A stretch of DNA of 64,000 nucleotides, taken from contig DATLFG010000107.1 of assembly GCA_035524955.1 (NCBI GenBank), positions 1-64,000 on the forward strand. Reading direction: 5' to 3'. A program made the position numbers and the translations under genes. Below the pieces are notes generated by a model, which searched no databases, was not told where the DNA came from, and saw only the letters and a list, made by a program, of their open reading frames with translations. Shown piece after piece: positions 28,846-37,634 of this stretch (positions are counted from its first letter, which is position 1; each line of letters opens with the position of its first letter). Source of the stretch: CAMLFJ01 sp035524955 (GTDB lineage: Bacteria; Methylomirabilota; Methylomirabilia; Rokubacteriales; CSP1-6).

Positions 28846-29310
28846 GTGGTTTCCACCATCGCACTCGGAGCCGACCACGCGGGGTATGAGCTCAAGGAAG
28901 CCCTCAAGGGCTGGCTCATAAACCACGGCTTCCACGTGCTCGACCTCGGCACCCACTCCACGGAGTCGGTGGACTACCCCGACTACGCGGCGCTGGTAGG
29001 CGAATCCGTGGCCGACCACAAGGTGGAGCGCGGCCTCCTGGTCTGCGGCACCGGCATCGGCATGGCCATGGCGGCCAACAAGGTGCCGGGCGTCCGCGCC
29101 GCCCTCTGCGGCGATCTCTATACCGCGCGGATGAGCCGCGAGCACAACGATGCCAACGTGCTCGTGCTGGGTGGCCGGCTGATGGGCGCCGACATGGCTG
29201 CGGACATCCTCCACGCGTGGCTCGAGACCGATTTCGCGGGGGGGCGCCACGCGCGCCGGGTGGACAAGATCGCCGACATCGAGCGGCGGCATCCGGTGGG
29301 CCGGCGGTGA
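28846..29310 (+). CDS. rpiB: Ribose 5-phosphate isomerase B
   Basis: RpiB, 154 residues, interconverts ribose 5-phosphate and ribulose 5-phosphate. The N-terminal GADHAGYELKEAL, the active-site loop VCGTGIGMAMAANK and the HNDANVLVLGGR segment are characteristic. It begins with GTG. The adjacent purine and glyA genes use its products (PRPP and one-carbon units), and glyA follows with a GTGA overlap. Confidence 0.95.
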   Translation: MVSTIALGADHAGYELKEALKGWLINHGFHVLDLGTHSTESVDYPDYAALVGESVADHKVERGLLVCGTGIGMAMAANKVPGVRAALCGDLYTARMSREHNDANVLVLGGRLMGADMAADILHAWLETDFAGGRHARRVDKIADIERRHPVGRR

Positions 29311-30554
29311 GCCGCCTCGAGCAGGTGGATCCCGAGATCGCCAAGGCCATCCGGGCCGAGACCGAGCGCCAGTCCCGCAACCTCGAGTTGATCGCGTCCG
29401 AGAACTTCGTCTCCGAGGCGGTGCTGGAGGCGGTGGGCTCGGTGCTGACCAACAAGTACGCCGAGGGCTACCCGGGCAAGCGCTACTACGGCGGCTGCGA
29501 GATCGTGGACATCGCCGAGAACCTGGCGATCTCCCGCGCCCGGGAGCTCTTCGGGGCGGAGCACGTGAACGTGCAGCCGCACTCGGGATCCCAGGCCAAC
29601 ATGGCGGTCTACTTCACCCTGCTCAAGCCGGGGGACACCGTGCTGGGCCCGAACCTGGCGCACGGCGGGCATCTCACCGCGGGCAGCCCGATGAACTTCT
29701 CGGGCCGGCTCTACAACATCGTTCCCTACGGCGTCACCCGAGACACCGAGCGGATCGACATGGACCAGGTGCGCGATCTCGCCCGCGCGCACCGGCCGAA
29801 GCTCATCATCGCGGGCGGCTCCGCGTTCCCGCGCGCCATCGAGTTCAAGCCCTTCCGCGAGATCGCCGACCTCGTCGACGCCAAGCTCATGGCCGACATC
29901 GCGCACCCCGCGGGCCTGGTGGCGGCGGGACTGCATCCTTCTCCGGTGCCGGTCGCCGACTTCGTCACCACCACCACGCACAAGACCCTGCGCGGGCCCC
30001 GGGGCGGCATGGTGATGTGCCGCGAGCCCTACGCGAAGGATCTCGACCGGACCGTGCTGCCCGGCATCCAGGGCGGGCCCCTGATGCACGTGATCGCGGC
30101 GAAGGCGGTGGCCTTCCGCGAGGCCCAGACCCCGGAGTGGCGGGCCTACCAGGCGCAGATCGTGAAGAACGCCAGGGCGTTCGCGGAGGCGATGCAGGCC
30201 CGCGGCTTCCGGCTCGTCTCGGGCGGCACCGACACCCACCTGCTCCTGGTGGACCTCACCTCCCGCAACGTCACCGGCCGCGACGCGCAGGAGATGCTCG
30301 ACCGCGCCTGGATCACGGTCAACAAGAACGGCATTCCCTTCGACACCAGGGGCCCGATGATCACGAGCGGCATCCGCATCGGCACGCCCGCGGTGACCAC
30401 CCGCGGCATGAAGGAGCCGGAGATGGCCCGGATCGCGGAGCTGATCGACCGCGTGCTCTCGCGTCCGGGAGACGGCGGGGTGGAAGCGACGGTGCGGAAC
30501 CAGGTCCAGGAGCTGACCGCGCAGTTCCCGCTCTACCCGGAGCGACTCGCGTGA
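29307..30554 (+). CDS. glyA: Serine hydroxymethyltransferase
   Basis: GlyA, 415 residues, is a PLP enzyme converting serine and THF to glycine and methylene-THF. The N-terminus LIASENFVS, the GYPGKRYYGGCE segment, and the PLP-Lys motif TTTTHKTLRGPRGG are all present. The start is GTG at 29307, overlapping the rpiB stop; the frame is open farther upstream but that region is rpiB. The nrdR gene overlaps its stop. Confidence 0.97.
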   Translation: MSRLEQVDPEIAKAIRAETERQSRNLELIASENFVSEAVLEAVGSVLTNKYAEGYPGKRYYGGCEIVDIAENLAISRARELFGAEHVNVQPHSGSQANMAVYFTLLKPGDTVLGPNLAHGGHLTAGSPMNFSGRLYNIVPYGVTRDTERIDMDQVRDLARAHRPKLIIAGGSAFPRAIEFKPFREIADLVDAKLMADIAHPAGLVAAGLHPSPVPVADFVTTTTHKTLRGPRGGMVMCREPYAKDLDRTVLPGIQGGPLMHVIAAKAVAFREAQTPEWRAYQAQIVKNARAFAEAMQARGFRLVSGGTDTHLLLVDLTSRNVTGRDAQEMLDRAWITVNKNGIPFDTRGPMITSGIRIGTPAVTTRGMKEPEMARIAELIDRVLSRPGDGGVEATVRNQVQELTAQFPLYPERLA

Positions 30555-31057
30555 AGTGCCCGTTCTGCGGCCACACCGAGGACCGCGTGGTGGACTCGCG
30601 GGTGGGCCGGGACGGGGAGTTCATCCGCCGGCGCCGCGCGTGTCTCAAGTGCAACCGCCGCTACACCACCTACGAGTACATCGAGGACGTGCTGCCCCAC
30701 GTGGTCAAGCGCGACGGCCGTCGCGAGCCCTTCGACCGCCAGAAGCTGCGCGGCTCGATCCTGAAATCCTGCGAGAAGCGCTCGGTGGGGGTGCAGGCGG
30801 TGGACGACGTGGTGGCCGACATCGAGGCCAAGCTGCACGACCGGGCCGAGAAGGAGATCACGAGCCTCGAGCTGGGCGAGATCGTGATGGAGCACCTCCA
30901 GAAACTGGACCAGGTGGCCTACGTGCGGTTCGCCTCGGTGTACCGCCAGTTCAAGGACATCTCCCAGTTCATGGACGAGGTCAAGCACCTCATCAAGGAC
31001 GACAAGCCGGCGAAGGCCGCGCCCGCCAAGGCGCCGAAGGCTGCGGCGAAGAGATAG
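30551..31057 (+). CDS. nrdR: Transcriptional repressor NrdR
   Basis: NrdR, 168 residues, represses ribonucleotide reductase genes in response to (d)ATP. A zinc ribbon (CPFCGHTEDRVVDSR ... CLKCNRRYTTYE) is followed by an ATP-cone (VVKRDGRREPFDRQKL). The C-terminal tail is Lys/Ala-rich (AKAAPAKAPKAAAK), an extension beyond the usual length of about 150. It starts with GTG overlapping glyA. No NrdR box was identified in the window. Confidence 0.94.
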   Translation: MKCPFCGHTEDRVVDSRVGRDGEFIRRRRACLKCNRRYTTYEYIEDVLPHVVKRDGRREPFDRQKLRGSILKSCEKRSVGVQAVDDVVADIEAKLHDRAEKEITSLELGEIVMEHLQKLDQVAYVRFASVYRQFKDISQFMDEVKHLIKDDKPAKAAPAKAPKAAAKR

Positions 31058-31062
31058 GCCCC

Positions 31063-31938
31063 TCAGCGTCGGGTGGTCAGCGCCACGCCGACGATCACCC
31101 CGGAGGCGCCGGTCCAGTGGTACCACCGGATCGGCTCGCCCACCATCAGCCAGGAGAGCCCCAGCACCAGGAACGGGATGAGGTTCGTGAACACGGCGGC
31201 CCGTCCCGGCCCCACCGTCCGCACCGCCTGGTAGAAGGCGATGTGCGCCGGCGTGCCGAGGAGCGCGCCGTAGAGCACGACCACCACCGCCACCCACGAG
31301 GCCCCCGCGAAGCTCAGCCAGGGCCGCTCCAGGAGCGCCAGCGGCAGCAGCAGGCCCGCCGCCACCACGTGGGCGCCCGCCAGCATCTGGAGCGGCGAGA
31401 ACGCGGAGCGGTTGGCGCGGCTGTAGAGCGTGTAGGTCACCCAGAGCATCTGGGAGACCAGGATGATCACGTCGCCCCGGTTGGCCGACAGCGTGAGCAA
31501 GACCTCGAACGACCCCCGCGCGATGGTGAGCACCACCGCGACCATCGTGAGCGCGATCCCGACGAGGTTGACGCTCGACAGGCGCTCGCGCAGCATCGCG
31601 GAGGCCGCGAGCGCTACGACCACCGGCGCCGCCGCGCCGAGGATCCCCGCGTTGGCGGGGGTCGTGAACATCATGCCGGTGTACCAGAGCGTCGAGTTGC
31701 CCACGAACCCGGTGACCGCGAGCACGATGACCGCGGTCAGGTCGCGCCGGCCGAGCGGCGGCAGCGGCCCCTCGAGCACGCGAGAGGCGAGCACGAGCAG
31801 GGGCGCCGCGATCAGCGCGCGCAGGGCCGCGAGGGTGAGCGGGCCGAGCTCCGCGAGGCCGAGCTTGGCGAGCGGGAAGTTACCGGCCCAGACGAGGGCC
31901 ACCACGAGCAGGAGGAGGTAGGCGTCACGATGTGTCAC
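31063..31938 (-). CDS. EamA/DMT-family transporter
   Basis: A 291-residue, ten-helix transporter with two EamA repeats (first with ALVWAGNFPLAKLGL, second with GDVIILVSQMLWVTYTLYSR). It is an inner-membrane exporter of unknown substrate. The start is GTG at 31938, without a visible Shine-Dalgarno. Upstream on the same strand are two abutting hairpins, a 13-residue Lys-rich ORF and a clear sigma-70 promoter, so this gene may be subject to leader control. It converges with nrdR, leaving only five bases between the stops. Confidence 0.88.
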   Translation of the reverse strand: MTHRDAYLLLLVVALVWAGNFPLAKLGLAELGPLTLAALRALIAAPLLVLASRVLEGPLPPLGRRDLTAVIVLAVTGFVGNSTLWYTGMMFTTPANAGILGAAAPVVVALAASAMLRERLSSVNLVGIALTMVAVVLTIARGSFEVLLTLSANRGDVIILVSQMLWVTYTLYSRANRSAFSPLQMLAGAHVVAAGLLLPLALLERPWLSFAGASWVAVVVVLYGALLGTPAHIAFYQAVRTVGPGRAAVFTNLIPFLVLGLSWLMVGEPIRWYHWTGASGVIVGVALTTRR

Positions 31939-31949
31939 GCGAGATGGAA

Positions 31950-31998
31950 CGGCCCTGCCGGGATGGGGCCGACAGGGCCGAGCGCCACGAACGGCGCT
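31950..31998 (-). promoter_or_regulatory. Two adjacent hairpins between a tiny leader ORF and the EamA gene
   Basis: AGCGCC-N6-GGCGCT (31981-31998) begins directly after the stop codon of the tiny ORF. CGGCCCTG-N15-CAGGGCCG (31950-31980) abuts it and ends 11 bases before the transporter GTG. Neither is followed by a T-run. The arrangement resembles a translational attenuator. Confidence 0.5.
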
Positions 31999-32040
31999 TT
32001 ACTTCTTCTTTTTCTTCTTCGCGGCCTTCTTCTTCGCCAT
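31999..32040 (-). CDS. 13-residue poly-lysine leader ORF
   Basis: ATG at 32040 opens MAKKKAAKKKKKK and a TAA stop. A strong purine-rich ribosome binding site (GGGAGGGGGG) lies about seven bases upstream, and the promoter TTGACA-N18-TAGAGT is about 50 bases upstream. Nine of 13 residues are Lys. Its position, ahead of two hairpins and a transporter gene, suggests a regulatory leader peptide; a stand-alone DNA- or RNA-binding micropeptide is the alternative. Confidence 0.55.
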   Translation of the reverse strand: MAKKKAAKKKKKK

Positions 32041-32090
32041 CCTGTCACCCCCCTCCCGATCCCCGCGCGTCCGGCGGTCGATCTGTCCGG

Positions 32091-32120
32091 ACTCTAGGGG
32101 AAGGGTCCAGAGGGTGTCAA
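32091..32120 (-). promoter_or_regulatory. Sigma-70-type promoter for the leader ORF/EamA transcript
   Basis: On the minus strand TTGACA (32120-32115), an 18-base spacer and TAGAGT (32096-32091). Predicted start is near 32084, giving about 44 nt before the tiny ORF. Confidence 0.7.
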
Positions 32121-32184
32121 GGACAAAATACCGAATAGAGGGGTCATGACGCGCTGCCGCCCCCACATCTTGGGGACGGGCCGG

Positions 32185-32865
32185 CTAGATCCTCTCGTGC
32201 GCCGAGGACGGCCTGCGATGCTCGCGACGCTTCACGTACTCCTGATTGAGCGGCACACCCTTCTTGCAGAGCGGGCAGGTCTCGGTGGTGTAGGTGGGGA
32301 AATCACGGCTCACCAGGCTGAAGATCTCCTTGCCGTCGACCGCCGACTTCTTCGTGCGCCGCCACAGGGCGCCGATGCCGATCACCTGGCCGCCCAGCTC
32401 CTCCACGAGCTGGGAGAGCAGCCGCACGGTGGTGCCCGAGCTCACCAGATCTTCCACGATGAGCACCTTGGTCCCGGCGCGGATGAAGCGCTGGAACTCG
32501 ACGGGCAGGCTGACGCGCCGCTTGCCCGCGCTGATCCCCTTGGTGCCGTAGGCCAGGGTCGGCCGCGAGGGATGGGCCCGCGCCACGCAGTGCGACAGGA
32601 TCAGGGCGCCGGGCCCGGTGGAGAGCACGACGTCGATGGGCCACTGCGCGAAGTGCTTGGCGATGACCGCCCCGAGCCCCTCCGTGAAGGACGCCTCGGT
32701 GGTGACCAGGGTCTTCTCGATGTACTCGCTGGTGTGGTGCCCCGACGGCAGGAGCACGTGGTCGTTGGCGTGGTAGGCGCCGGTGCGCTTGAGGATCTCG
32801 AGGTGGATCTTCTCCCGTACCTCGGCGTCCATCTGGCTGTTGGTTTGTCGCGGCGGCGGGGCCAT
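32185..32865 (-). CDS. Phosphoribosyltransferase, orotate-PRTase-like
   Basis: A 226-residue type I PRTase. The PRPP-binding motif VLIVEDLVSSGTTV is near residue 135 and LSTGPGALILSHCVA is the N-terminal loop; the overall plan is that of PyrE. A C-terminal CPLCKKG is unusual and might bind zinc. The start at 32865 has GGAG seven bases upstream and is preferred over an upstream ATG at 32904. Orotate, another pyrimidine, or a salvage base could be the substrate. It is transcribed divergently from tsaB. Confidence 0.8.
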   Translation of the reverse strand: MAPPPRQTNSQMDAEVREKIHLEILKRTGAYHANDHVLLPSGHHTSEYIEKTLVTTEASFTEGLGAVIAKHFAQWPIDVVLSTGPGALILSHCVARAHPSRPTLAYGTKGISAGKRRVSLPVEFQRFIRAGTKVLIVEDLVSSGTTVRLLSQLVEELGGQVIGIGALWRRTKKSAVDGKEIFSLVSRDFPTYTTETCPLCKKGVPLNQEYVKRREHRRPSSAHERI

Positions 32866-32921
32866 CAGTCGCTCCAGGATGACGGCCGGGGCGCGGCGTG
32901 TCAACTCGAAAGTGGGCGTGC

Positions 32922-32927
32922 TAGACT
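32922..32927 (+). promoter_or_regulatory. -10 element of tsaB, leaderless spacing
   Basis: TAGACT lies seven bases upstream of the tsaB ATG. A TGTCAA at 32899-32904 is at the right distance for a poor -35; the same hexamer reads TTGACA on the minus strand and is placed to serve the divergent PRTase gene (CATCCT 17 bases on). Confidence 0.45.
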
Positions 32928-32934
32928 GCCGCGC

Positions 32935-33618
32935 ATGAGGCTGCTGGCGCTCGAAACCGCCACGCGCGCGGGCGGAGCCGCACTACTCGATGACGGGCGC
33001 CTCGTCGGCGAGAGCCGGCTCAACATCGCCCTCACGCACTCCGAGCGGCTCATGGGCGTCGTGGACCGCCTGCTGCAGGACTGCGGCTGGGACGTGGCGA
33101 GCCTGGAGGCGCTCGCGGTGTCCATCGGGCCGGGCTCGTTCACCGGCCTCCGCGTGGGGGCGGCCACCGCCAAGGGGCTGGCCCTGGCGCTGGAGCTCGA
33201 GGTGGCGCCGGTACCCACGCTCGACGCGCTCGCCGCGACGCTGCCCTTCGCGGACGCGCCGGTGTGCCCGCTGCTCTCCGCGCGCCGCGACGAGGTCTAC
33301 TGCTCGCTCTATCGCTGGACCGGCCGGGCCATGGAGCGGCAGTGGGACTACCGGGCGCTATCGCCCGAGGCCGCGGCGGCGCGCCTCGAGGCCCCCGTGA
33401 TCGTACTGGGCGACGGGGTCGAGGCGTGCCGGCCGTATCTTGGCCGCCTCGGCCCCGGGCTTCGGGAAGCGGACCCGGTCCATTCATTGCCGTCGCCCGC
33501 GGTGGTGGGCGCGCTGGGACAGGCGATCCTCGCCGCGGGCCGCGGCATCCCGGCCGAGGAGCTGGTCCCGCTCTACCTGCGGCCCTCCGAGGCCGAACTG
33601 AAGGCCCGCCATGCGTGA
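32935..33618 (+). CDS. tsaB: tRNA t6A biosynthesis protein TsaB
   Basis: TsaB, 227 residues, is the ASKHA-fold partner that activates TsaD in t6A synthesis. The N-terminal LLALETATRAGGAALL and the SIGPGSFTGLRVGAATAKGL loop near residue 63 are typical. The frame is open upstream to 32146 only as antisense to the PRTase gene; the ATG at 32935 gives normal length. It overlaps rimI by eight bases. Confidence 0.95.
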   Translation: MRLLALETATRAGGAALLDDGRLVGESRLNIALTHSERLMGVVDRLLQDCGWDVASLEALAVSIGPGSFTGLRVGAATAKGLALALELEVAPVPTLDALAATLPFADAPVCPLLSARRDEVYCSLYRWTGRAMERQWDYRALSPEAAAARLEAPVIVLGDGVEACRPYLGRLGPGLREADPVHSLPSPAVVGALGQAILAAGRGIPAEELVPLYLRPSEAELKARHA

Positions 33619-34117
33619 GGCGCCGGCCGCGGACGTGACGCTCGAGCCGATGACGCTCGAGGACCTGGACGACGTGCTGGTCATCGAGCGCGCATCCTTC
33701 CAGACCCCGTGGTCGCGCGGCGCCTTCCGCTACGAGCTGACCCAGAACCGCGTCGCGAAGTGCTCGGTGGCCCGCTGGCAGAGCCGGCTCGTCGGCTACC
33801 TCTGCCTCTGGGAGATCGGCCACGAGATCCACGTGACCAACCTGGCCACCCATCCCGACGTGCGGCGCCACGGCGTGGCCCGCGCGCTGCTCGGCGCGGT
33901 CCTCGGCGACGCGCGGGAGCGCGCGGTGACCCTGGCCTTCCTCGAGGTGCGCCCCACCAACACGGAAGCGCTCGGTCTCTACGAGCGCTTCGGCTTCCGG
34001 ATCATCGGCCGGCGCAAGGGCTACTACTTCGACACCGGCGAGGACGCCCTGGTGATGGAGGCCCGCCTGAACGGGGAGCCGTCCGAGTCCGTCGCCCCCC
34101 GGCGGCCGGGCGCCTGA
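33611..34117 (+). CDS. rimI: Ribosomal protein S18-alanine N-acetyltransferase
   Basis: A 168-residue GNAT enzyme. The acetyl-CoA segment VTNLATHPDVRRHGVARALL and the C-terminal NTEALGLYERFGFRIIGRRKGYY match RimI, which acetylates the N-terminus of S18. Pairing with tsaB is common. The last 20 or so residues are a Pro/Arg-rich tail. Confidence 0.92.
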   Translation: MREAPAADVTLEPMTLEDLDDVLVIERASFQTPWSRGAFRYELTQNRVAKCSVARWQSRLVGYLCLWEIGHEIHVTNLATHPDVRRHGVARALLGAVLGDARERAVTLAFLEVRPTNTEALGLYERFGFRIIGRRKGYYFDTGEDALVMEARLNGEPSESVAPRRPGA

Positions 34118-34131
34118 GCGCTTCGCGGCCC

Positions 34132-35097
34132 GTGACCGACCTCGTCCGCCGGATGCTCGACGGCGACCGTTTGGCGCTCGCGCGTCTCATCACCCGGATC
34201 GAGAACCGGATGCCGGACGTGCCGGAGATCATGCGGGCGATCCACGACCGCACCGGCCGCGCCTACGTGCTCGGCATCACCGGGCCGCCCGGCGCCGGGA
34301 AGTCCACGGTGGTGGACCGGGTGACGAGCCTGCTGCGCGCGGAGCCGGCGGCGGTCGGCGTGATCGCGGTGGACCCGTCGAGCCCCTTCACGGGCGGTGC
34401 GGTGCTCGGCGACCGCATCCGCATGCAGGCCCACACGCTCGATCCCGACGTGTTCATCCGCAGCATGGCCACGCGAGGCAGCCTGGGCGGCCTGGCCCGG
34501 GCCACCGGCGACGTGATCAAGCTGATGGACGCCTTCGGCTTCCCCTGGATCATCATCGAGACCGTCGGAGTCGGCCAGACCGAGCTCGACATCATCCGGC
34601 AGGCCGACACCACCGTGGTGGCGCTGGTGCCGGAGTCGGGCGATTCGATCCAGGCGATGAAGGCCGGGCTCATGGAGGTGGCCGACATCTTCGTGGTCAA
34701 CAAGGCCGACCGCGACGGCGCCCACGCCCTCATGGCCGAGCTGCGCTTCAGTGTGCATCTGCACTACACGAGCGGGGCCGGACCTCGGGACGCGGACTGG
34801 GAGGTCCCGGTGCTGGCCGTCCAGGCCGTCCACGACGTGGGGATGGACGCGCTGCTCGAACAGGTGCGGAAGCACCGGAGCGCGCTGGAGCAGGCGGGCG
34901 CGCTCGAGAAGCGGCGCCAGGCGCGCCGGCGCGCGGAGCTGGAGGCGCTGCTGGTCGAGGAGCTCACCGCGCAGATCACCGCGCGGGTGCAGGCCGACCC
35001 CGCGCTCGCGCGCACCCTCGACGCGGTGGCCACGGGCGCGCTCGATGCCTACTCGGCGGTCGCCCGAATCCTCACGCAGACCGTCAAGCAACCTTGA
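34132..35097 (+). CDS. meaB: Methylmalonyl-CoA mutase-associated GTPase MeaB
   Basis: A 321-residue G3E-family P-loop GTPase that loads and protects B12-dependent acyl-CoA mutases. The Walker A GITGPPGAGKSTVVD is near residue 45, with AVDPSSPFTGGA, ETVGVGQTE and NKADRDGA (G4) following. The start is GTG at 34132. No mutase subunit is in the window, so the client is encoded elsewhere. Its TGA stop lies within a TTGACA upstream of the next gene. Confidence 0.94.
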   Translation: MTDLVRRMLDGDRLALARLITRIENRMPDVPEIMRAIHDRTGRAYVLGITGPPGAGKSTVVDRVTSLLRAEPAAVGVIAVDPSSPFTGGAVLGDRIRMQAHTLDPDVFIRSMATRGSLGGLARATGDVIKLMDAFGFPWIIIETVGVGQTELDIIRQADTTVVALVPESGDSIQAMKAGLMEVADIFVVNKADRDGAHALMAELRFSVHLHYTSGAGPRDADWEVPVLAVQAVHDVGMDALLEQVRKHRSALEQAGALEKRRQARRRAELEALLVEELTAQITARVQADPALARTLDAVATGALDAYSAVARILTQTVKQP

Positions 35098-35125
35098 CAC
35101 CCCTGCGAGCCCGCCCCACTATGCT
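35094..35125 (+). promoter_or_regulatory. Possible promoter for the Fe-S oxidoreductase gene
   Basis: TTGACA (35094-35099) contains the meaB stop. TATGCT (35120-35125) is the best -10 but the spacer is 20 bases, longer than usual. GAGG about nine bases before the ATG at 35144 is a plausible ribosome binding site. An eight-codon ORF from 35121 overlaps this region. Confidence 0.35.
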
Positions 35126-35143
35126 GACCATGAGGCGCCCCTG

Positions 35144-37135
35144 ATGCTGCCTTCGCACACCTGGTACGGTCTCGTGCCCGGCTGGCTGATCTTCTACGCG
35201 ATGATCGTGGTGGCCATCGCGCTCTTCTCGCACCGGGCCCTGTTCCTCCTGCGCCTCATGCTCCGGGGCAAGCCGATGTCGCGCTGGGACCGGATCCCGG
35301 CGCGCATCGGCCGGGTGATCGTGTACGTCTTCGCCCAGGTCCGGCTGCTCGCCAACGACTTCTGGCCGGGGCTGATGCACGCAACCATCTTCTGGGGCTT
35401 CGTGGTCCTCACTCTGGGTACCCTCGAGTTCTTCGGCCGCGGCGTCACCGAGTCGTTCTCCCTGCCGCTCATGTCCGACACCCCCGGATACCTGGTTCTC
35501 CAGGATCTGTTCAGCACCCTCGTGATCGTCGCGGTGGGCTACGCGCTCTTCCGCCGGCTCGTGACCCGGCCGAAGCGGCTCAACTTCTCGACCGAGGCGC
35601 TGGTGATCCTGCTCCTGATCCTGGGCCTCATGGTGACGGACCTGGTGGCGGACGGCGCCCAGATGCGGCTCGCCCCCGAGCCCCACAACCACTGGCAGTT
35701 CGCGGGGGGCGTCATCGCGGGCTGGCTGGCCGGCCTCTCGCCGACCGCGGTCCCGGTGGTCTTCCACCTGTCCTGGTGGGCGCACGGAGCCCTGCTCCTG
35801 GGCTTCCTGGTGCTGCTGCCCTACTCCAAGCACCTGCACATCCTCGTCTCGCCGCTCAACGTCTTCTTCTCGCCGCTCGAGCCGAAGGGCGAGTACCGCA
35901 GCATGGATCTCGAGAGCTCGGAGACCTTCGGGGTCGGCAGCCTGACCGACCTGGCCTGGAAGGATCTCTTCGACACCTACAACTGCACCGAGTGCGGCCG
36001 CTGCACCTCGCGCTGCCCGGCCCACATGAGCGGCAAGGAGCTCGACCCGAAGTGGCTGATCCTGCACCTGCGGGAGCGCCTCTTCGAGGAAGCGCCGGCG
36101 CTGCTGGGCCAGCCGGCCGCGAAGGCCCCGGCGAAGGCCCTGGTCGGCGATGTCATCCACGACAACGTGCTCTGGGCCTGCACCACCTGCCGCTGGTGCG
36201 TGGACGCCTGCCCGGTCTTCATCGAGCACGTGCCGAAGATCGTGGACATGCGCCGCTGGCTGGTGCTCACCGAGTCGCGCTTCCCGGCCGAGCTGCAGCC
36301 CGCGTTCCGCAACCTCGAGACCAACGGCAACCCCTGGCAGATGTCGTGGCAGACCCGCGCGGACTGGGCGCACGACCTGGGCGTGCGGCAGATGGCGGAG
36401 GTCCAGGAGGCCGAGTATCTCTACTGGGTCGGCTGCTACGGCTCCTTCGACGAGCGCAACCGGAAGGTGGCGCGCGCGCTGGTGCGGGTGCTGCAGGCCG
36501 CGGGCGTGGACTTCGCGATCCTGGGCAACGAGGAGAAGTGCACCGGTGAGCCGGCCCGGCGCCTCGGCCACGAATACCTCTACCAGACGCTGGCCCAGGG
36601 CAATATCGAGACGCTCAAGCAGTACCGCTTCCAGACCATCGTCACCGCGTGCCCGCACTGCTTCAACACGATCCGCAACGAATACCCGCAGTTCGACGGC
36701 CACTTCCGGGTGATCCACCACACCCAGCTCCTGGACGACCTCATCCGCTCCGGGCGCCTGCAACCCGCGACGCGCGACGGCGAGCGCATCACCTACCACG
36801 ACGCGTGCAACCTCGGCCGCTACAACGACATCTACGACGAGCCGCGGCGGGTGCTCGCCGGGGTCACGCGCGGCGAGCTGGTCGAGATGAAGCTCAACCG
36901 CTCGAAGGGCTTCTGCTGCGGCGGCGGGGGCGGGCGCGCGTGGGTGGAGGAGAACGAGGGGCGCCGGGTGAACCAGCTCCGGGTGGAGCAGGCGATGGAG
37001 GTCAAGCCCGACATCCTGGCTTCCGCCTGCCCGTTCTGCCTGACCATGTTCGAGGACGGGGTGAAGGCGAAGGAGGTCGGCGACCGGATCAAGACGCGCG
37101 ACATCGCCGAGCTGCTCGCCGAGCGCCTGGAGTAG
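35144..37135 (+). CDS. Membrane-bound heterodisulfide-reductase-like Fe-S oxidoreductase (FadF-like)
   Basis: A 663-residue protein in three parts. Residues 1-250 form about six membrane helices of the NarI/cytochrome-b type. Next is a double 4Fe-4S module (CTECGRCTSRCP near residue 286 and CTTCRWCVDACP near 346). Two CCG cysteine domains follow (YWVGCYGSFDERN ... CPHCF, then CNLGRYNDIYDEPR, then GFCCGGGGGRAW and ACPFCLTMF). Such proteins pass electrons between the membrane quinone pool and ETF or acyl-CoA dehydrogenase systems; that role is inferred. The start ATG is at 35144; upstream frame is meaB antisense-free overlap. Confidence 0.85.
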   Translation: MLPSHTWYGLVPGWLIFYAMIVVAIALFSHRALFLLRLMLRGKPMSRWDRIPARIGRVIVYVFAQVRLLANDFWPGLMHATIFWGFVVLTLGTLEFFGRGVTESFSLPLMSDTPGYLVLQDLFSTLVIVAVGYALFRRLVTRPKRLNFSTEALVILLLILGLMVTDLVADGAQMRLAPEPHNHWQFAGGVIAGWLAGLSPTAVPVVFHLSWWAHGALLLGFLVLLPYSKHLHILVSPLNVFFSPLEPKGEYRSMDLESSETFGVGSLTDLAWKDLFDTYNCTECGRCTSRCPAHMSGKELDPKWLILHLRERLFEEAPALLGQPAAKAPAKALVGDVIHDNVLWACTTCRWCVDACPVFIEHVPKIVDMRRWLVLTESRFPAELQPAFRNLETNGNPWQMSWQTRADWAHDLGVRQMAEVQEAEYLYWVGCYGSFDERNRKVARALVRVLQAAGVDFAILGNEEKCTGEPARRLGHEYLYQTLAQGNIETLKQYRFQTIVTACPHCFNTIRNEYPQFDGHFRVIHHTQLLDDLIRSGRLQPATRDGERITYHDACNLGRYNDIYDEPRRVLAGVTRGELVEMKLNRSKGFCCGGGGGRAWVEENEGRRVNQLRVEQAMEVKPDILASACPFCLTMFEDGVKAKEVGDRIKTRDIAELLAERLE

Positions 37136-37144
37136 CCCGGGGCC

Positions 37145-37579
37145 GTGAAGGAGCTGCTGCTCGCCCTGCCGCGGCTCTGCCGCATGCTGGTCTCGCTGGC
37201 GGCCGACCGTGACGTGCCCACCGCCGCCAAGGTGATGCTCGCCGCGCTGGCCGTCTACCTGGCGAGCCCGATCGACCTCGTGCCCGACTTCATCCCGTGG
37301 CTCGGCTATCTCGACGACGTGATCCTGGCCGCCGTGGTGGTGGACGGCGTGATCAGCTTCGTCGACAGATCCCTGCTGCTCCGCTACTGGCCGGGCACGC
37401 CGGCCTCGCTCGAGCGCGTGGCCGCGGTGGCGCGGCGGCTGGCCCGCTGGGTCCCCACCCGCCTCAAGGCGCGCATCTTCGGCGGCCCCCACGTACTCCC
37501 GTCATCGAAGGGGCCTGGACCGGATCGCTCTTCGTCCCACTCCCCTCCGGGGGCAGGGCAGGGGCGAGGGATGGTGTGA
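37145..37579 (+). CDS. DUF1232 (YkvA-type) small membrane protein
   Basis: A 144-residue protein with the DUF1232 signature SPIDLVPDFIPWLGYLDDV near residue 41, flanked by a hydrophobic stretch (VMLAALAVYLA) and ILAAVVVDGVISF. The function of the family is not known. The start is GTG at 37145, nine bases after the Fe-S oxidoreductase. The last 35 or so residues are Ser/Pro/Gly-rich and look like read-out into the intergenic space. Confidence 0.8.
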   Translation: MKELLLALPRLCRMLVSLAADRDVPTAAKVMLAALAVYLASPIDLVPDFIPWLGYLDDVILAAVVVDGVISFVDRSLLLRYWPGTPASLERVAAVARRLARWVPTRLKARIFGGPHVLPSSKGPGPDRSSSHSPPGAGQGRGMV

Positions 37580-37634
37580 TAGAGTCTCGGGGCACAAGAG
37601 CCCAATCGCCCGCTCTCCTGGGGAGGATCCATCC

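Noticed and set aside
32146..32934. TsaB extended upstream by 263 residues
   Set aside because: This part is antisense to the phosphoribosyltransferase gene, and TsaB has normal length from 32935.
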